From NCBI GenBank assembly GCA_963851415.1, contig CAWKPF010000002.1, forward strand, positions 2,852,001 through 2,916,000: a stretch of DNA of 64,000 nucleotides, in the 5' to 3' direction. The notes beneath the pieces were generated by a model that was given only the letters and a program-made list of their open reading frames with translations, was not told the origin of the DNA and searched no databases. How positions within the stretch are numbered: the first letter of the stretch is position 1; each line of letters opens with the position of its first letter. The stretch comes from CAWKPF01 sp963851415 (GTDB lineage: Bacteria; Acidobacteriota; Thermoanaerobaculia; Multivoradales; Multivoraceae). Below are positions 52,913 to 61,768 of the stretch, one piece after another. The translations under genes were made by a program, and so were the position numbers.

Positions 52913-53920
52913 TCAGGCGCGCAGATTGACCATCGAGCGCATGTCCACCGCCATCAGGAGATGGAGAATCCCGGGATCCCCGGGGTAGAAGCGCTGCTGG
53001 AGTTGCTCGAAGGCGGCGAAGGCAGCGGCCTCGTCGCCATCCTGATTGGCCACCTCGCCGAGGAGATAGAGCGCGTTTCGCACCGAGTCGTCGTCCTCGA
53101 ACCGCAGCGCGAGCTCGAGGGCACGCTCGCCGTGTCGACGGGCGTGGCGGAGCCGGCCGTTTTCCAGATGGGCGAAGCAGAGATCGAGATGGGTCGAAGT
53201 GCAGTATCCCCAGGCACGGTGACGACGCAGCGTCCGCAGGCTCTGGTAGAGAAGGGTGAAGGCCTCGTCGAATCGCGCTTCGAGGACACGGCAGTAGCCC
53301 ATGTTGTCGAGCACCCGAGCCCGCCGCAACTCGTCTTCTTCCGGCATCAGGGCGAGGGCCCGTTCGTAGGAACGAATCGCCTCGGACTGAGCGGAGTCGG
53401 CGAGCAGCAGGTTGCCGAGCAGGTTGTAGGCCGAGGCGCGGTACTGCGGTGCTTCGCACTGAACGGCGTGATCTCGCGCCAGCCGCGCGTAGAACAGCGC
53501 CTTCTTGAACTCCTTCTCCAGCTCGAAGGTGCGTGCCAGGTGATAGGCAGCCAGGGTGCACGGCACCTCACCGGCGTTCGTGCTCAGCACCTCGCGCAGA
53601 GCAGCACGCTGCGCAGCCCCATTGCCCAGCTCGACAGCGACGGCGACCCGATTGCAGACCGCCATCGAGATCAGAACCTCGTCCCCCGTCTGACGTGCCA
53701 GGCACTCCGCTCGAGCCAGCAGCTCCTCTGCGCGCTCGAGCTCGCCGGCGGCCGCCGCTTCGTGTCCGAGGTCGCGCAGTCTCTCGTAGCCGTAGCTTTC
53801 GCCGTGCTCGCTCGAGTCGGGAGCGGGTGACGGCGCTGTCTGCGTCGCGTTTTCCGACGCCTCCGGATTCGGGGAGCCCCCGAAGGGAGTCGCAGACGGG
53901 AATGAGAGAAGTTCAGACAT
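52913..53920 (-). CDS. Cytoplasmic TPR-repeat protein
   Basis: A 335-residue, mostly helical protein with no signal peptide. After a Ser/Pro-rich N-terminus (1-45) come at least six tetratricopeptide-like repeats, e.g. LGHEAAAAGELERAEELLARA, AYHLARTFELEKEFKKALFY, NLLGNLLLADSAQSEAIRSYERALAL and LLGEVANQDGDEAAAFAAFEQL. The array resembles the sensory TPR region of regulators but has no attached output domain. Preceded by a strong promoter and a palindrome; first of a two-gene operon with the secreted protein. Confidence 0.75.
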   Translation of the reverse strand: MSELLSFPSATPFGGSPNPEASENATQTAPSPAPDSSEHGESYGYERLRDLGHEAAAAGELERAEELLARAECLARQTGDEVLISMAVCNRVAVAVELGNGAAQRAALREVLSTNAGEVPCTLAAYHLARTFELEKEFKKALFYARLARDHAVQCEAPQYRASAYNLLGNLLLADSAQSEAIRSYERALALMPEEDELRRARVLDNMGYCRVLEARFDEAFTLLYQSLRTLRRHRAWGYCTSTHLDLCFAHLENGRLRHARRHGERALELALRFEDDDSVRNALYLLGEVANQDGDEAAAFAAFEQLQQRFYPGDPGILHLLMAVDMRSMVNLRA

Positions 53921-53967
53921 CAGTGGGACGCCGGAATTCGGTAGAGACCCCCGGCGTCGATCCAGAG

Positions 53968-53996
53968 ATCCTACGAGAGGCCGGTAGGACGGTCAA
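53968..53996 (-). promoter_or_regulatory. Sigma-70 type promoter of the TPR gene
   Basis: On the minus strand: TTGACC (53996-53991), 17-bp spacer, TAGGAT (53973-53968). The predicted leader to 53920 is about 40 nt. Confidence 0.75.
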
Positions 53997-54051
53997 CGCC
54001 CTCAAGGGTCGGGATTCCCGGCCGTTCGAGGCCCAGCCACTCGACCCCTTC

Positions 54052-54070
54052 AAATGCTAGCATAGCATTT
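54052..54070. promoter_or_regulatory. Palindrome between divergent genes, possible operator
   Basis: AAATGCTA-GCA-TAGCATTT, perfect 8-bp arms around 3 bp, an AT-rich island in GC-rich DNA. It lies upstream of both the TPR gene and the FG-GAP gene, about 55 bp behind the TPR promoter. Confidence 0.5.
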
Positions 54071-54189
54071 TCGTTCCTTCCGGGTGGCCGTCGAACGGAG
54101 ATGGCCGCCGATCCTCCAACCATCCAATCGCGGTCGCACTCCGAGCAGGCTCTCGGGCTGCGACCTCTTCGACATACGGAATCTCTGAC

Positions 54190-55944
54190 ATGGATCGACC
54201 ACACACGCGTGGATGCAGCTTCGGCGAGAGCCGTCGGGAATCGAGTCAGCGGATTGCGCTCTCGATCGTTCGGGGGCTGGTCCTGCTGCTGGCCGGCGGG
54301 CCAGCACTCTGGGCCGCTCTCCCGGCGAGCCAGGAAGCCCAGAGCCAGGAAGTAGAGAACCAGGAAGCCCAGAGTCCACCGGCACAGGGCTCCCAGCCCC
54401 GGCAGGCCGAGCCGCCGGACGGCGTCTGGCTGGAAGACGAGCAGGGTCAGTACTACCTGCTGCAGTACCCGAAGGAGGAGGGCACCTACCGCTGGCTCGA
54501 CCGGGAGAAGGGGCTGCTTCGTTTCCGGAACTCGCCGATGGTCAAGATCGACCATGAGGATGACGAGTTCTTCTACGTGCGGGTGAACAAGCTGGAGCCG
54601 CGGCCATCCCCGAAGGAGGGTCCCAGTGCACAGGAGCTCGAGGCGATGGAGGCCTCCTATCCCGGCACCCCTCCGCAACAGGATCTCCTCGAAATGAGAC
54701 CATTCGAGCAGGGGCTGCCGAACTCCGGACAGTGGCGCAACGGGTTCGTCGTGGAAGACATGAACGGCGACGGTCATCTCGACATCGTCCACGGCGCGGC
54801 GCGCAAGAGCGGCAGCAGTCCGGTCATCGCGCTGGGGGATTCCCAGGGCAACTGGCGGCGCTGGGAAGCGATGTCGTTGCCCGAGCTGCCGTTCGACTAC
54901 GGCGACGTGGCGGTGGCGGACTTCAACCTCGATGGTCATCTCGACGTGGTCTATGCCATCCACCTGCGAGGCTTCATCGCTCTCGCAGGGGACGGCAAGG
55001 GAGGCTTCACCGACATGAGCGAGGGACTGCCGATGCAGGGCGTGGCCGGTCGCAAGACCCGCGCCTTCACCAGTCGCGCCATCGTGGCCGCCGATTGGAA
55101 TGGAGACGGTCGCCCCGACCTGCTCGCCCTGTCGGAAGGTCCCGCGTCCGCGGAGCAGATGGCCGAAGGGGTGGAAGCCCTGCGCGGCAAGGCGGCGTTC
55201 TTGAGTGAAGCAGAGGGCTCCTGGAGCGCGATCTCGTCCGACCCGGGCGACGACGCGATGGGCGATCACCTGGCGGTGGGAGACCTCAATGGCGACGGGC
55301 GACTCGACTTCGTGACCGATGTGCGCATCTCGGGCCGCAAGGACCTGGTCAACATCCAGACATCGGCTGGGCGCTGGGAGCGTCGAGAGCTCGAGGCACT
55401 GCGTCCCACCTCGACAGCCTGGGCCGTCGAGGTCCACGATCTGGACGGGGACGGCGATCTCGATCTGGCCGTGGCCTATCGGAGCTTCGAGATCGGCGGT
55501 GCCCGCGACGGAATCGATCTCTTCTACAACGATGGCTCTGCAGGGTTCGAGCGCCAGGGTCTGGTGTCGACGAAGGACAACGTCGCCTACACGGAAGTGG
55601 GGGCGGGGGACGTCGATGGAAACGGGTATCCCGACCTCGTGGCTCTCGACGCGCAGGGCCAGGCCCGTCTCTACCTCCAGCGAGCCGCGGGGGAGTTCGT
55701 CGAAGAGGTGTCTCCCGAGCTTCTGCCCGACGAACGGCACCGCTACTGTGTGGGGTATCGGGCCCGTCTGGTCGATCTGAACCGCGACGGCCGTTCCGAG
55801 CTGCTCGCCAACTTCGCCGGCGAGCCCGGGAGCGAGGCGGTGTTCGGCGAGTTCGAGCGGTGCCAGGCGCGAGGGGCGATCCGAGTCTGGACCGCCTCGT
55901 CGACGGAAGGCGAAGCGGAGGATTCCGAATCTCCGGGCTCTTGA
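54190..55944 (+). CDS. Exported FG-GAP/VCBS repeat protein
   Basis: A 584-residue secreted or surface protein with an N-terminal hydrophobic segment (about 21-42) and a Gln/Glu-rich linker. Residues about 175-570 form a beta-propeller with seven calcium-binding turns of the FG-GAP type: DMNGDGHLDIVHG, DFNLDGHLDVVYA, DWNGDGRPDLLAL, DLNGDGRLDFVTD, DLDGDGDLDLAVA, DVDGNGYPDLVAL and DLNRDGRSELLAN. Seven fit one closed propeller. Residues 75-130 form a separate small beta domain. Ligand unknown. Its stop overlaps a strong promoter for the next region. Confidence 0.85.
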   Translation: MDRPHTRGCSFGESRRESSQRIALSIVRGLVLLLAGGPALWAALPASQEAQSQEVENQEAQSPPAQGSQPRQAEPPDGVWLEDEQGQYYLLQYPKEEGTYRWLDREKGLLRFRNSPMVKIDHEDDEFFYVRVNKLEPRPSPKEGPSAQELEAMEASYPGTPPQQDLLEMRPFEQGLPNSGQWRNGFVVEDMNGDGHLDIVHGAARKSGSSPVIALGDSQGNWRRWEAMSLPELPFDYGDVAVADFNLDGHLDVVYAIHLRGFIALAGDGKGGFTDMSEGLPMQGVAGRKTRAFTSRAIVAADWNGDGRPDLLALSEGPASAEQMAEGVEALRGKAAFLSEAEGSWSAISSDPGDDAMGDHLAVGDLNGDGRLDFVTDVRISGRKDLVNIQTSAGRWERRELEALRPTSTAWAVEVHDLDGDGDLDLAVAYRSFEIGGARDGIDLFYNDGSAGFERQGLVSTKDNVAYTEVGAGDVDGNGYPDLVALDAQGQARLYLQRAAGEFVEEVSPELLPDERHRYCVGYRARLVDLNRDGRSELLANFAGEPGSEAVFGEFERCQARGAIRVWTASSTEGEAEDSESPGS

Positions 55945-55969
55945 CAGTTGTCTACGATCGACCTATGGT
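55941..55969 (+). promoter_or_regulatory. Strong sigma-70 type promoter at the FG-GAP gene stop
   Basis: TTGACA (55941-55946, overlapping the TGA stop), 17-bp spacer, TATGGT (55964-55969). The predicted start is near 55976, some 560 nt ahead of the next gene. Confidence 0.7.
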
Positions 55970-56537
55970 TCCAAGTCGACAGGGGAGACCGGTCCGGATT
56001 TCGGTATTCCGGGCACCATCACGTTTCTGAGAATCACTCGACAAGACGGGCTGCTGAAGGGCTGATGGGGAGTCGGCGAGAGGCTCGAGATCATCCCGGG
56101 ATGGATTTCCGGTACTTGATTTCGTAGAATGCCGTCAGCCTCAGCAGCGAACATCCAGTTGGCCCGATGACATAGAGACATAATGCAGCGTCGGAGGACC
56201 GGTTGAAACAGTTCGAGTACGACCCCAGCGTCCGCTGACCGGCAATCGACCACCTGGCTCGGCAAGCTCTCTCAGAACAGTTTTTCTCAATACAAGTTCT
56301 TTCAATACAGTGAATTAGAAATTCGACTTCGAGATCCGTTCTCGAAGCGAGAGTTTTAGACTTCGGCCGGATTCACGGCTCGAGATTCAAAAATCTTTAC
56401 TAGGAGGTGATGGGCTCACACGAGGGACTGTTGGTTTGCAAGTCAGAACGCCGCTTCACCCACGAGGGGTGACACGGTATTCCGAATGTAAGGATTTCAA
56501 GCACTCAGACAAGTGCAACCAAGGAGATTGTCTGAAA
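55970..56537 (+). other. Long leader or non-coding region
   Basis: A 568-bp stretch with visibly lower GC than its surroundings and no convincing gene. It contains CCGGA/TCCGG pairing near 56000, a hairpin TCTCG-AAG-CGAGA followed by GTTTT (about 56339-56356), and AGGAGGTGAT (56402-56411), a perfect 10-nt complement to the 16S tail. That site sits directly on a 20-codon frame (ATG at 56410). It is probably the untranslated leader of the secreted protein gene, or encodes a small RNA or leader peptide. Confidence 0.5.
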
Positions 56538-57857
56538 ATGAAGAAGCTAGTTGTACTGTTCGTCCTCGTGAGCCTTCTGGCTCTGGGCGGCCAGGCCGTG
56601 GCCGAGCTCGGCACGATCGATAATGTGCCGGCCGCCACTCTGTTGCTGCCTCGTTTCGAGGTAGACCTCGATTCCGCCACCGGAACGAACACCCTGTTCT
56701 CGGTGAACAACGCCTCCGCTGCGCCGATCCTGGCGCACGTTACTGTCTGGTCCGATTGGTCGGTGCCGGTCGTCGACTTCGACATCTATCTGACGGGCTA
56801 TGACGTCCAGACGATCAGCATGTACAACGTGCTCGTGGGCGGCAACCTGCCGGCCACCGGTGCGAGCGACACCCTGTCCAACCAGGGCGCCTGGTCCGAT
56901 GCGCACATCAACTTCCCGGGCTGCGGTATCACCGCTCCGACGCCCCCCGCCTACGCCCAGCCGGCGATCTCTCCCGGTTTCCGGGATCACATCCAGGCTT
57001 GGCTGACGGGCGGCGTGAGCCCGATCACCAATGACTGCGCTTCCGACGACCTCTCTGCGGTCCTCGGTAACCTGGCCCGTGGCTACATCACCATCGACGC
57101 CGTCGATGAGTGTGACACGGCCTTCCCGGGCGATCCCGGATACTTCAACGAAGGTGGCACCGGCATCGCGGTGAACGATAACGTCCTCTGGGGCGACTTC
57201 TTCATCGTCGACGGTAACAACGATTCGGCCCAGGGCTACACCCTGGTCCACATCGAGGCTGACGACGCGCACCTCGGCAACGCCCAGTGCGTGCCGGATG
57301 CGGAGACCCAGTCGTTCTACTGCCGCTACGATCCCTTCGGTGGTGACAACCGCGAGGCTCTGCCGAGCAAGTTCGCCACCCGGTTCCTGGCCGAGAACGA
57401 CTTCTTCACCGGTGGCACTCAGCTGCTGACCTATCGCGATCCGGGCGAGGAAGGTGCTCCGTACGCCAACTGCGTCGGTCCCACCCTCTTCACCGAGGCA
57501 GCGATCAACGTGTTCGACGAGGAGGAGAACCCCTTCACCGTCGTCACCGGTGGTCCTTCCGGTGCTCCGCCCGCGGAGCAGCTCTTCCCGTTCCCGCGGG
57601 AGAGCAACCGTACGCTCGTCACCAACCAGCAGGCTGCCCAGGCATACATCCTGAACACCGGTAGCTTCCAGTTCGGTTGGCTCTACCTCAACTTGAACGG
57701 TGCCCAGACGGGTAGCGACGTTGAGAAGAACCAGGCGTACGTGCTGACCACCATGAGCGCTGACGATCGGTTCAGCGTGGGCTACGACGCCATCCAGCTC
57801 AACAACCTGTCCGGCGCCGATCTCGGCCCGGCCACGCTTGAGCCGGCTGGTGACTGA
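56538..57857 (+). CDS. Secreted protein of unknown function, likely abundant
   Basis: A 439-residue protein with a signal peptide (MKKLVVLFVLVSLLALGGQAVA, cleaved before ELGTIDNVP). The mature part is strand-rich: ATLLLPRFEVDLDSATGTNT, LFSVNNASAAPILAHVTVWSDW, IYLTGYDVQTISMYNVL. Cysteines are sparse and partly spaced for disulfides. I do not know its function; similar openings are, as I recall, frequent in environmental Acidobacteria. An ideal AAGGAG precedes the ATG (56538) by about 12 bases. Strongly uniform use of C-ending codons and a strong terminator suggest high expression. It stands alone. Confidence 0.75.
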   Translation: MKKLVVLFVLVSLLALGGQAVAELGTIDNVPAATLLLPRFEVDLDSATGTNTLFSVNNASAAPILAHVTVWSDWSVPVVDFDIYLTGYDVQTISMYNVLVGGNLPATGASDTLSNQGAWSDAHINFPGCGITAPTPPAYAQPAISPGFRDHIQAWLTGGVSPITNDCASDDLSAVLGNLARGYITIDAVDECDTAFPGDPGYFNEGGTGIAVNDNVLWGDFFIVDGNNDSAQGYTLVHIEADDAHLGNAQCVPDAETQSFYCRYDPFGGDNREALPSKFATRFLAENDFFTGGTQLLTYRDPGEEGAPYANCVGPTLFTEAAINVFDEEENPFTVVTGGPSGAPPAEQLFPFPRESNRTLVTNQQAAQAYILNTGSFQFGWLYLNLNGAQTGSDVEKNQAYVLTTMSADDRFSVGYDAIQLNNLSGADLGPATLEPAGD

Positions 57858-57880
57858 GTCCAGTTAGGTTTCGATTCGAG

Positions 57881-57914
57881 AAGGGGCTCGGCCTTGTGCC
57901 GGGCCCCTTTTTTT
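57881..57914 (+). terminator. Rho-independent terminator
   Basis: AAGGGGC and CGGC pair with GCCG and GCCCCTT around a short loop, followed by seven T residues (57908-57914). It lies 24 bases after the secreted protein's stop. Confidence 0.9.
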
Positions 57915-58247
57915 GCCCGTACCCTTCTTTCCCGGCCCCTCCTGGCATTTCTCTTCGTCCGGGCCGGCGACGTTTCCCTCCCCGCTCTTGGATCGTTCCC
58001 TCTCTTGTCGTGGCGCTGCCGTCTGTGTATGATGTGGCGACATATTCGGTTCTTGGCATGGGCTGCCTTCGGCTCGACCCGGGAACCGGGACGGCGAGGA
58101 GATCGTGGAGCTCCAACGATTCGAGGGACTCCCTGGCTTTGACCACTGGATGAGCTGCTTCGCACACCACTGCACTTCACCTGCACCTGCAACCTGTACT
58201 TTGCTTCCATCTGCTTGTCTGAACACCTGGACAGAGGGCCTCAACCC
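57915..58247 (+). other. Gene-free interval ahead of the PKD protein
   Basis: 333 bp without a credible gene. TGTGTATGAT (58024-58033) looks like part of a -10 region, but no matching -35 was found. It is presumably the promoter and leader of the PKD gene. Confidence 0.5.
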
Positions 58248-61200
58248 ATGAACATCCTGACTTCTCTCCTCCGGCCTCGCCGTACTGCGGCGGCACTCCT
58301 TCTCGGGGGCTTGTGCGTGCTCGCGATGGCGGTCGCGTCGTCCGCCCAGGTCACTCCGGCAACGGTCGTGCCCGAGGATCGGTGGGGCACTCTCGAGCCC
58401 CGGACGATCATGGGGGACACGACGGCGTACAACTTCGAGTTCGAGCCCGGGTGCGACCAGCCCTTCTGGTTCGACCTGGAGGTCGCAGGAGGCATGATCT
58501 ATACGGTCACCGGCAACGGCTTCGAGATCTGGGACTCGCGCGGTCGAGGTGCCAATCCCCAGCTCGCGAGTGCCATCTGCAAGCCGTCGATCAACGCCTG
58601 GAAGAAGAGCGACAAGGACTTCTACACCACCAGCATCGCGGCACCTCCAGCGAGCACCCTCGGTGGCTCGCCGTCGACGGTGGTTCTCGGAGTCGAGGGC
58701 GGTATGGGAGTCGTCGTCATCGACGTCACCAACCCCCAAGCTCCCGCAAGGCGCTATCAGGACGAGGGAGAAACGGTCCGGGGGATTCACGCGACCCGTA
58801 TCAACGGCCGTGACTATGCGGTGGCCGCACTCGAGAGTCGAGAGCTCGCCCTCTACGATCTGACGGCTGCCGAAGCGCTGAGTCCGAACTGCGTCGACTC
58901 CGGCGGAAGCCGCAGCTGCGGCGTGTACCGTGGGCTCCTGACCCACAACTTCGACACCGTGGAGAGCTTCTTCAAGGTCAGCGGAGCCGATCGATTCCTG
59001 CTGGTTCGCTGGGGTGCCAAGACGGTCGTCTACGACCTCGAACCGGCGCTGAGCGGAGGCAGCATGCGCTTGATCGCGGAGATCGGTCCCAATCCGCTCG
59101 ACTTCACCGCTTGGGTCGACGGGAACACCTTCTTCTTCGCCGTGGCCGAAGGGGACGTCACCAGTGTGTACAGCGTTGGCTGCGCGTTCGGGACCGGATC
59201 CTGTACCCCGACCCTGGTCCAGTCTCTTTCCACCCCCGGGGGGCCGGCCGAGAACGGGGCGATCCTGAAGAGCGACACGGTGACGTACAGCCACGACGGT
59301 GGCTCCGGCTACCTCTACGTGGGGTCCACCCAGACTCCAGCGGGAGGACCGCAGCGCGAGTACCTGTTCGACGTGTCCAATCCCAGCAACCCGATCGAGC
59401 TCACCCCCCAGGAGCATCCGGATGGCTACTGGGGCTGGTACTACGAGACCAATCCGACGGGCTTTCGCCACATCGGCCCGCGCACGGCGATGGTGGGAGA
59501 TGGCTTCCTCTATCGTGCCGCCTGGGCAGTGATGGATGTTCATGAACTGGTCGGTAACCAGCCGCCCGTGGCGCGGATCGGAGAGATCGCGGGTCCGATC
59601 TACGGGGGTACGTTCGTCACCTTCCAGGATGCCTCGAGTCAGAGTCCCGACTCCTGGTCGTGGAAGCTGCTCGATGGCGCCACGGAGATCGACACCAAGG
59701 TCGTCCAGAACCCGACGTTCTCGCTTCCCGACGAGGGACCCTACCCGCACACCTACACGGTGCAGCTGGACGCACGTAACTCCATCGGCTGGAGCGAGAC
59801 TTCTGCGGTCGAGACCTTCCAGGCGCTCGACCCGGCACCCAGTGCTGTGGTCACGGCGAACGTCAGCCAGTCCACTCCGTGTGGCACGGTGAACTTCGCG
59901 CTCTCCGACCTGACCGGCGTCGGCAGTCCGACCCGGTCGTGGGACGTGATCAACGGCAGCGGTGCTTCGCAGGGGCAGTCCGGCTCCGGAAATTCACTGG
60001 AGTGGATCCTTCCGGGAAACCAGGCTCTGGGCAACTATCGGGGTGAGCTGACCCTCAGCAACGCCTTCGGTACCGAGACATTCACCAGTCCGGTCGTTCA
60101 GGTGCAGGCGCTGCCGACCCTGGGAGCCCCTCAGCTCGCTGCGCCGGCGGTCGAGTTCGGCAACGTCGACTTCTCGGTGAGTGCCGCTGGCGCGACCGAG
60201 TGGACCTGGGACTTCGGCGACGGAACGGTGGAGAGCTACACCGATCCGACCATCGGGCCGAACCCGAGTCACAGCTACGATGCCGTGGGCAGCTACTCGG
60301 TGACCGTGACGGTCGACAATTGTCGCGACGCAGAGAAGTCGACCAGCCAGACCGTCCAGATCGACGAGATCGTTCAGTTGGCGGTAAAGAAGTTCGATCC
60401 CCAGTTGTTCTGTGTGGGCAGCCTCTGCGAGGGCACGGCCAATGTTCCGATCGGCTTCACGACGATCGCCGAAGGCAACCCGACGCTGTTCGAGTACGAC
60501 TGGGACGGCGATGGGAGCTGGGACGAGACCTCGACCACCCTGGTCACCACGCACACCTTCACCACCCTGGGCAGCTTCACACCGAAGCTGCGCATCACCC
60601 GCGGCAGCGCCACCGCAGAGGGCACCAGCAAGACCATTTCCTTGAGCGTCGGTGCCAGCCCGCCGTCGGTCAGCGTGACTGGACCGAGCCGCGGAACCAT
60701 CGGCCAGAGCTACGTCTTCTCCGCACGAGCGAGCAACTGCACGGCGACTTCGTGGACCTGGGAAACGTCCTCCGGTTCGATTGCTGGATCGCCAACGGCG
60801 TCTACGGTGAGCGTCAGCTGGTCCTCGGCCGGCTCGAAGACCGTGAGAGCGACGGCAGCGGGCAACTGCAACAGCGCGTCCGGTACGGACTCGATCAACA
60901 TTTCCAGCGCCACCGCTCCGCCGCCTTCGGGTGGGGGTAATCTGGTCCCGAGCTTCTCGATCAGCACCAGTACTCCGATGACCGGCGAGGAAGTGACCTT
61001 CGACGCCAGTGCGTCCTCCGGGTCCCCGACCAACTATCACTGGAACTTCGGCGACGGAGTGGAGCAGAGCGGCCACGAGTCGGTGGTCACCCATACCTAC
61101 CAGAACCCCGGCACCTTCAGCGTCACCCTGACCATCGGAGCGCCGGGTGACTGTAACTTCAACTTCTGCTCCGAACAGCAGATCAAACAGGTCGTCGTCG

Positions 61201-61688
61201 GCGGAGACTCGACGGGCGAGCCTCCCGCACCACCGTCGGACGAGGAAGAAGAACCGGAGTACGATGGCACCTGCGAGCCCAGCGCGGAGACCCTCTGCCT
61301 CAAGAATCGTCGTTTCGAGCTGACGCTCGACTGGGTGAAGCCCGACGGCGAGACCACGGCGGCAATGGTGGTTCCCGAGGTCGGTAACGAGGACTCGGGT
61401 CTGTTCTACTTCCTGAACCCGAACAACTGGGAAGTGTTGATCAAGATCATCGACGGATGCTCCTTCAACGAGCGCTTCTGGGTGTTCGGAGCATCCAGCA
61501 CCAACCGTGGTCTCACCCTCAGGGTCACCGATACCAAGGCCGGTGAGGTCGTCGAATATCGGACCGAGTCTGGACAGCCCGCACCGGCGACTACCGACAA
61601 CGACGCTTTTGCCACGTGCTTCGTCGGAGACGAAGGCGAAGGCGATGGCGGAGGAGAGGGTGACGGGGGAGACGGCGGCGGTCTGTAG
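58248..61688 (+). CDS. Large secreted PKD-domain protein
   Basis: A 1146-residue protein with a signal peptide (about 1-33). Residues 40-430 look like a beta-propeller with LVIVD-like strands (IYTVTGNGFEIWDSRGRG, VVVIDVTNPQAPARRYQDEG, YLYVGSTQTPAGG, REYLFDVSNPSNP). Several PKD-type Ig domains follow: WTWDFGDGTVESYTD near 653, YDWDGDGSWDETST near 750, and YHWNFGDGVEQSGHES near 930. Residues about 1012-1130 are a separate domain (RRFELTLDWVKPDGETTAA, LNPNNWEVLIKIIDGCSFN, ERFWVFGASSTNRGLTLRVTD) that recurs in Acidobacteria secreted proteins in my recollection but has no name I can give. An acidic Gly-rich tail ends it. Start ATG 58248 is set by the signal peptide. Confidence 0.82.
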   Translation: MNILTSLLRPRRTAAALLLGGLCVLAMAVASSAQVTPATVVPEDRWGTLEPRTIMGDTTAYNFEFEPGCDQPFWFDLEVAGGMIYTVTGNGFEIWDSRGRGANPQLASAICKPSINAWKKSDKDFYTTSIAAPPASTLGGSPSTVVLGVEGGMGVVVIDVTNPQAPARRYQDEGETVRGIHATRINGRDYAVAALESRELALYDLTAAEALSPNCVDSGGSRSCGVYRGLLTHNFDTVESFFKVSGADRFLLVRWGAKTVVYDLEPALSGGSMRLIAEIGPNPLDFTAWVDGNTFFFAVAEGDVTSVYSVGCAFGTGSCTPTLVQSLSTPGGPAENGAILKSDTVTYSHDGGSGYLYVGSTQTPAGGPQREYLFDVSNPSNPIELTPQEHPDGYWGWYYETNPTGFRHIGPRTAMVGDGFLYRAAWAVMDVHELVGNQPPVARIGEIAGPIYGGTFVTFQDASSQSPDSWSWKLLDGATEIDTKVVQNPTFSLPDEGPYPHTYTVQLDARNSIGWSETSAVETFQALDPAPSAVVTANVSQSTPCGTVNFALSDLTGVGSPTRSWDVINGSGASQGQSGSGNSLEWILPGNQALGNYRGELTLSNAFGTETFTSPVVQVQALPTLGAPQLAAPAVEFGNVDFSVSAAGATEWTWDFGDGTVESYTDPTIGPNPSHSYDAVGSYSVTVTVDNCRDAEKSTSQTVQIDEIVQLAVKKFDPQLFCVGSLCEGTANVPIGFTTIAEGNPTLFEYDWDGDGSWDETSTTLVTTHTFTTLGSFTPKLRITRGSATAEGTSKTISLSVGASPPSVSVTGPSRGTIGQSYVFSARASNCTATSWTWETSSGSIAGSPTASTVSVSWSSAGSKTVRATAAGNCNSASGTDSINISSATAPPPSGGGNLVPSFSISTSTPMTGEEVTFDASASSGSPTNYHWNFGDGVEQSGHESVVTHTYQNPGTFSVTLTIGAPGDCNFNFCSEQQIKQVVVGGDSTGEPPAPPSDEEEEPEYDGTCEPSAETLCLKNRRFELTLDWVKPDGETTAAMVVPEVGNEDSGLFYFLNPNNWEVLIKIIDGCSFNERFWVFGASSTNRGLTLRVTDTKAGEVVEYRTESGQPAPATTDNDAFATCFVGDEGEGDGGGEGDGGDGGGL

Positions 61689-61768
61689 TCTCGGCGCATT
61701 CGGACTCAGCGTGCGAAGGCCCGTCCGCGGCGAAACCGTCGGTCCGTTCTCCCGGCACGCGAAGCATC

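Noticed and set aside
53971..55740. A 589-codon open frame on the minus strand opposite the FG-GAP gene
   Set aside because: The plus strand encodes seven regular calcium-binding repeats and a signal segment; the minus frame is an antisense shadow typical of high-GC DNA.
55963..56265. A 100-codon minus-strand frame in the gene-free leader
   Set aside because: No Shine-Dalgarno, no recognisable motif and opposite to the strong promoter at 55941; not supported as a gene.
56410..56472. A 20-codon frame starting at the orphan Shine-Dalgarno
   Set aside because: Spacing between the site and ATG is only about two bases, too short for normal initiation. Reported as an observation, not as a gene.
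57894..58153. Overlapping plus-strand frames of about 82-85 codons after the terminator
   Set aside because: Two frames are open at once, neither has a ribosome binding site or recognisable features, and they start inside the terminator.
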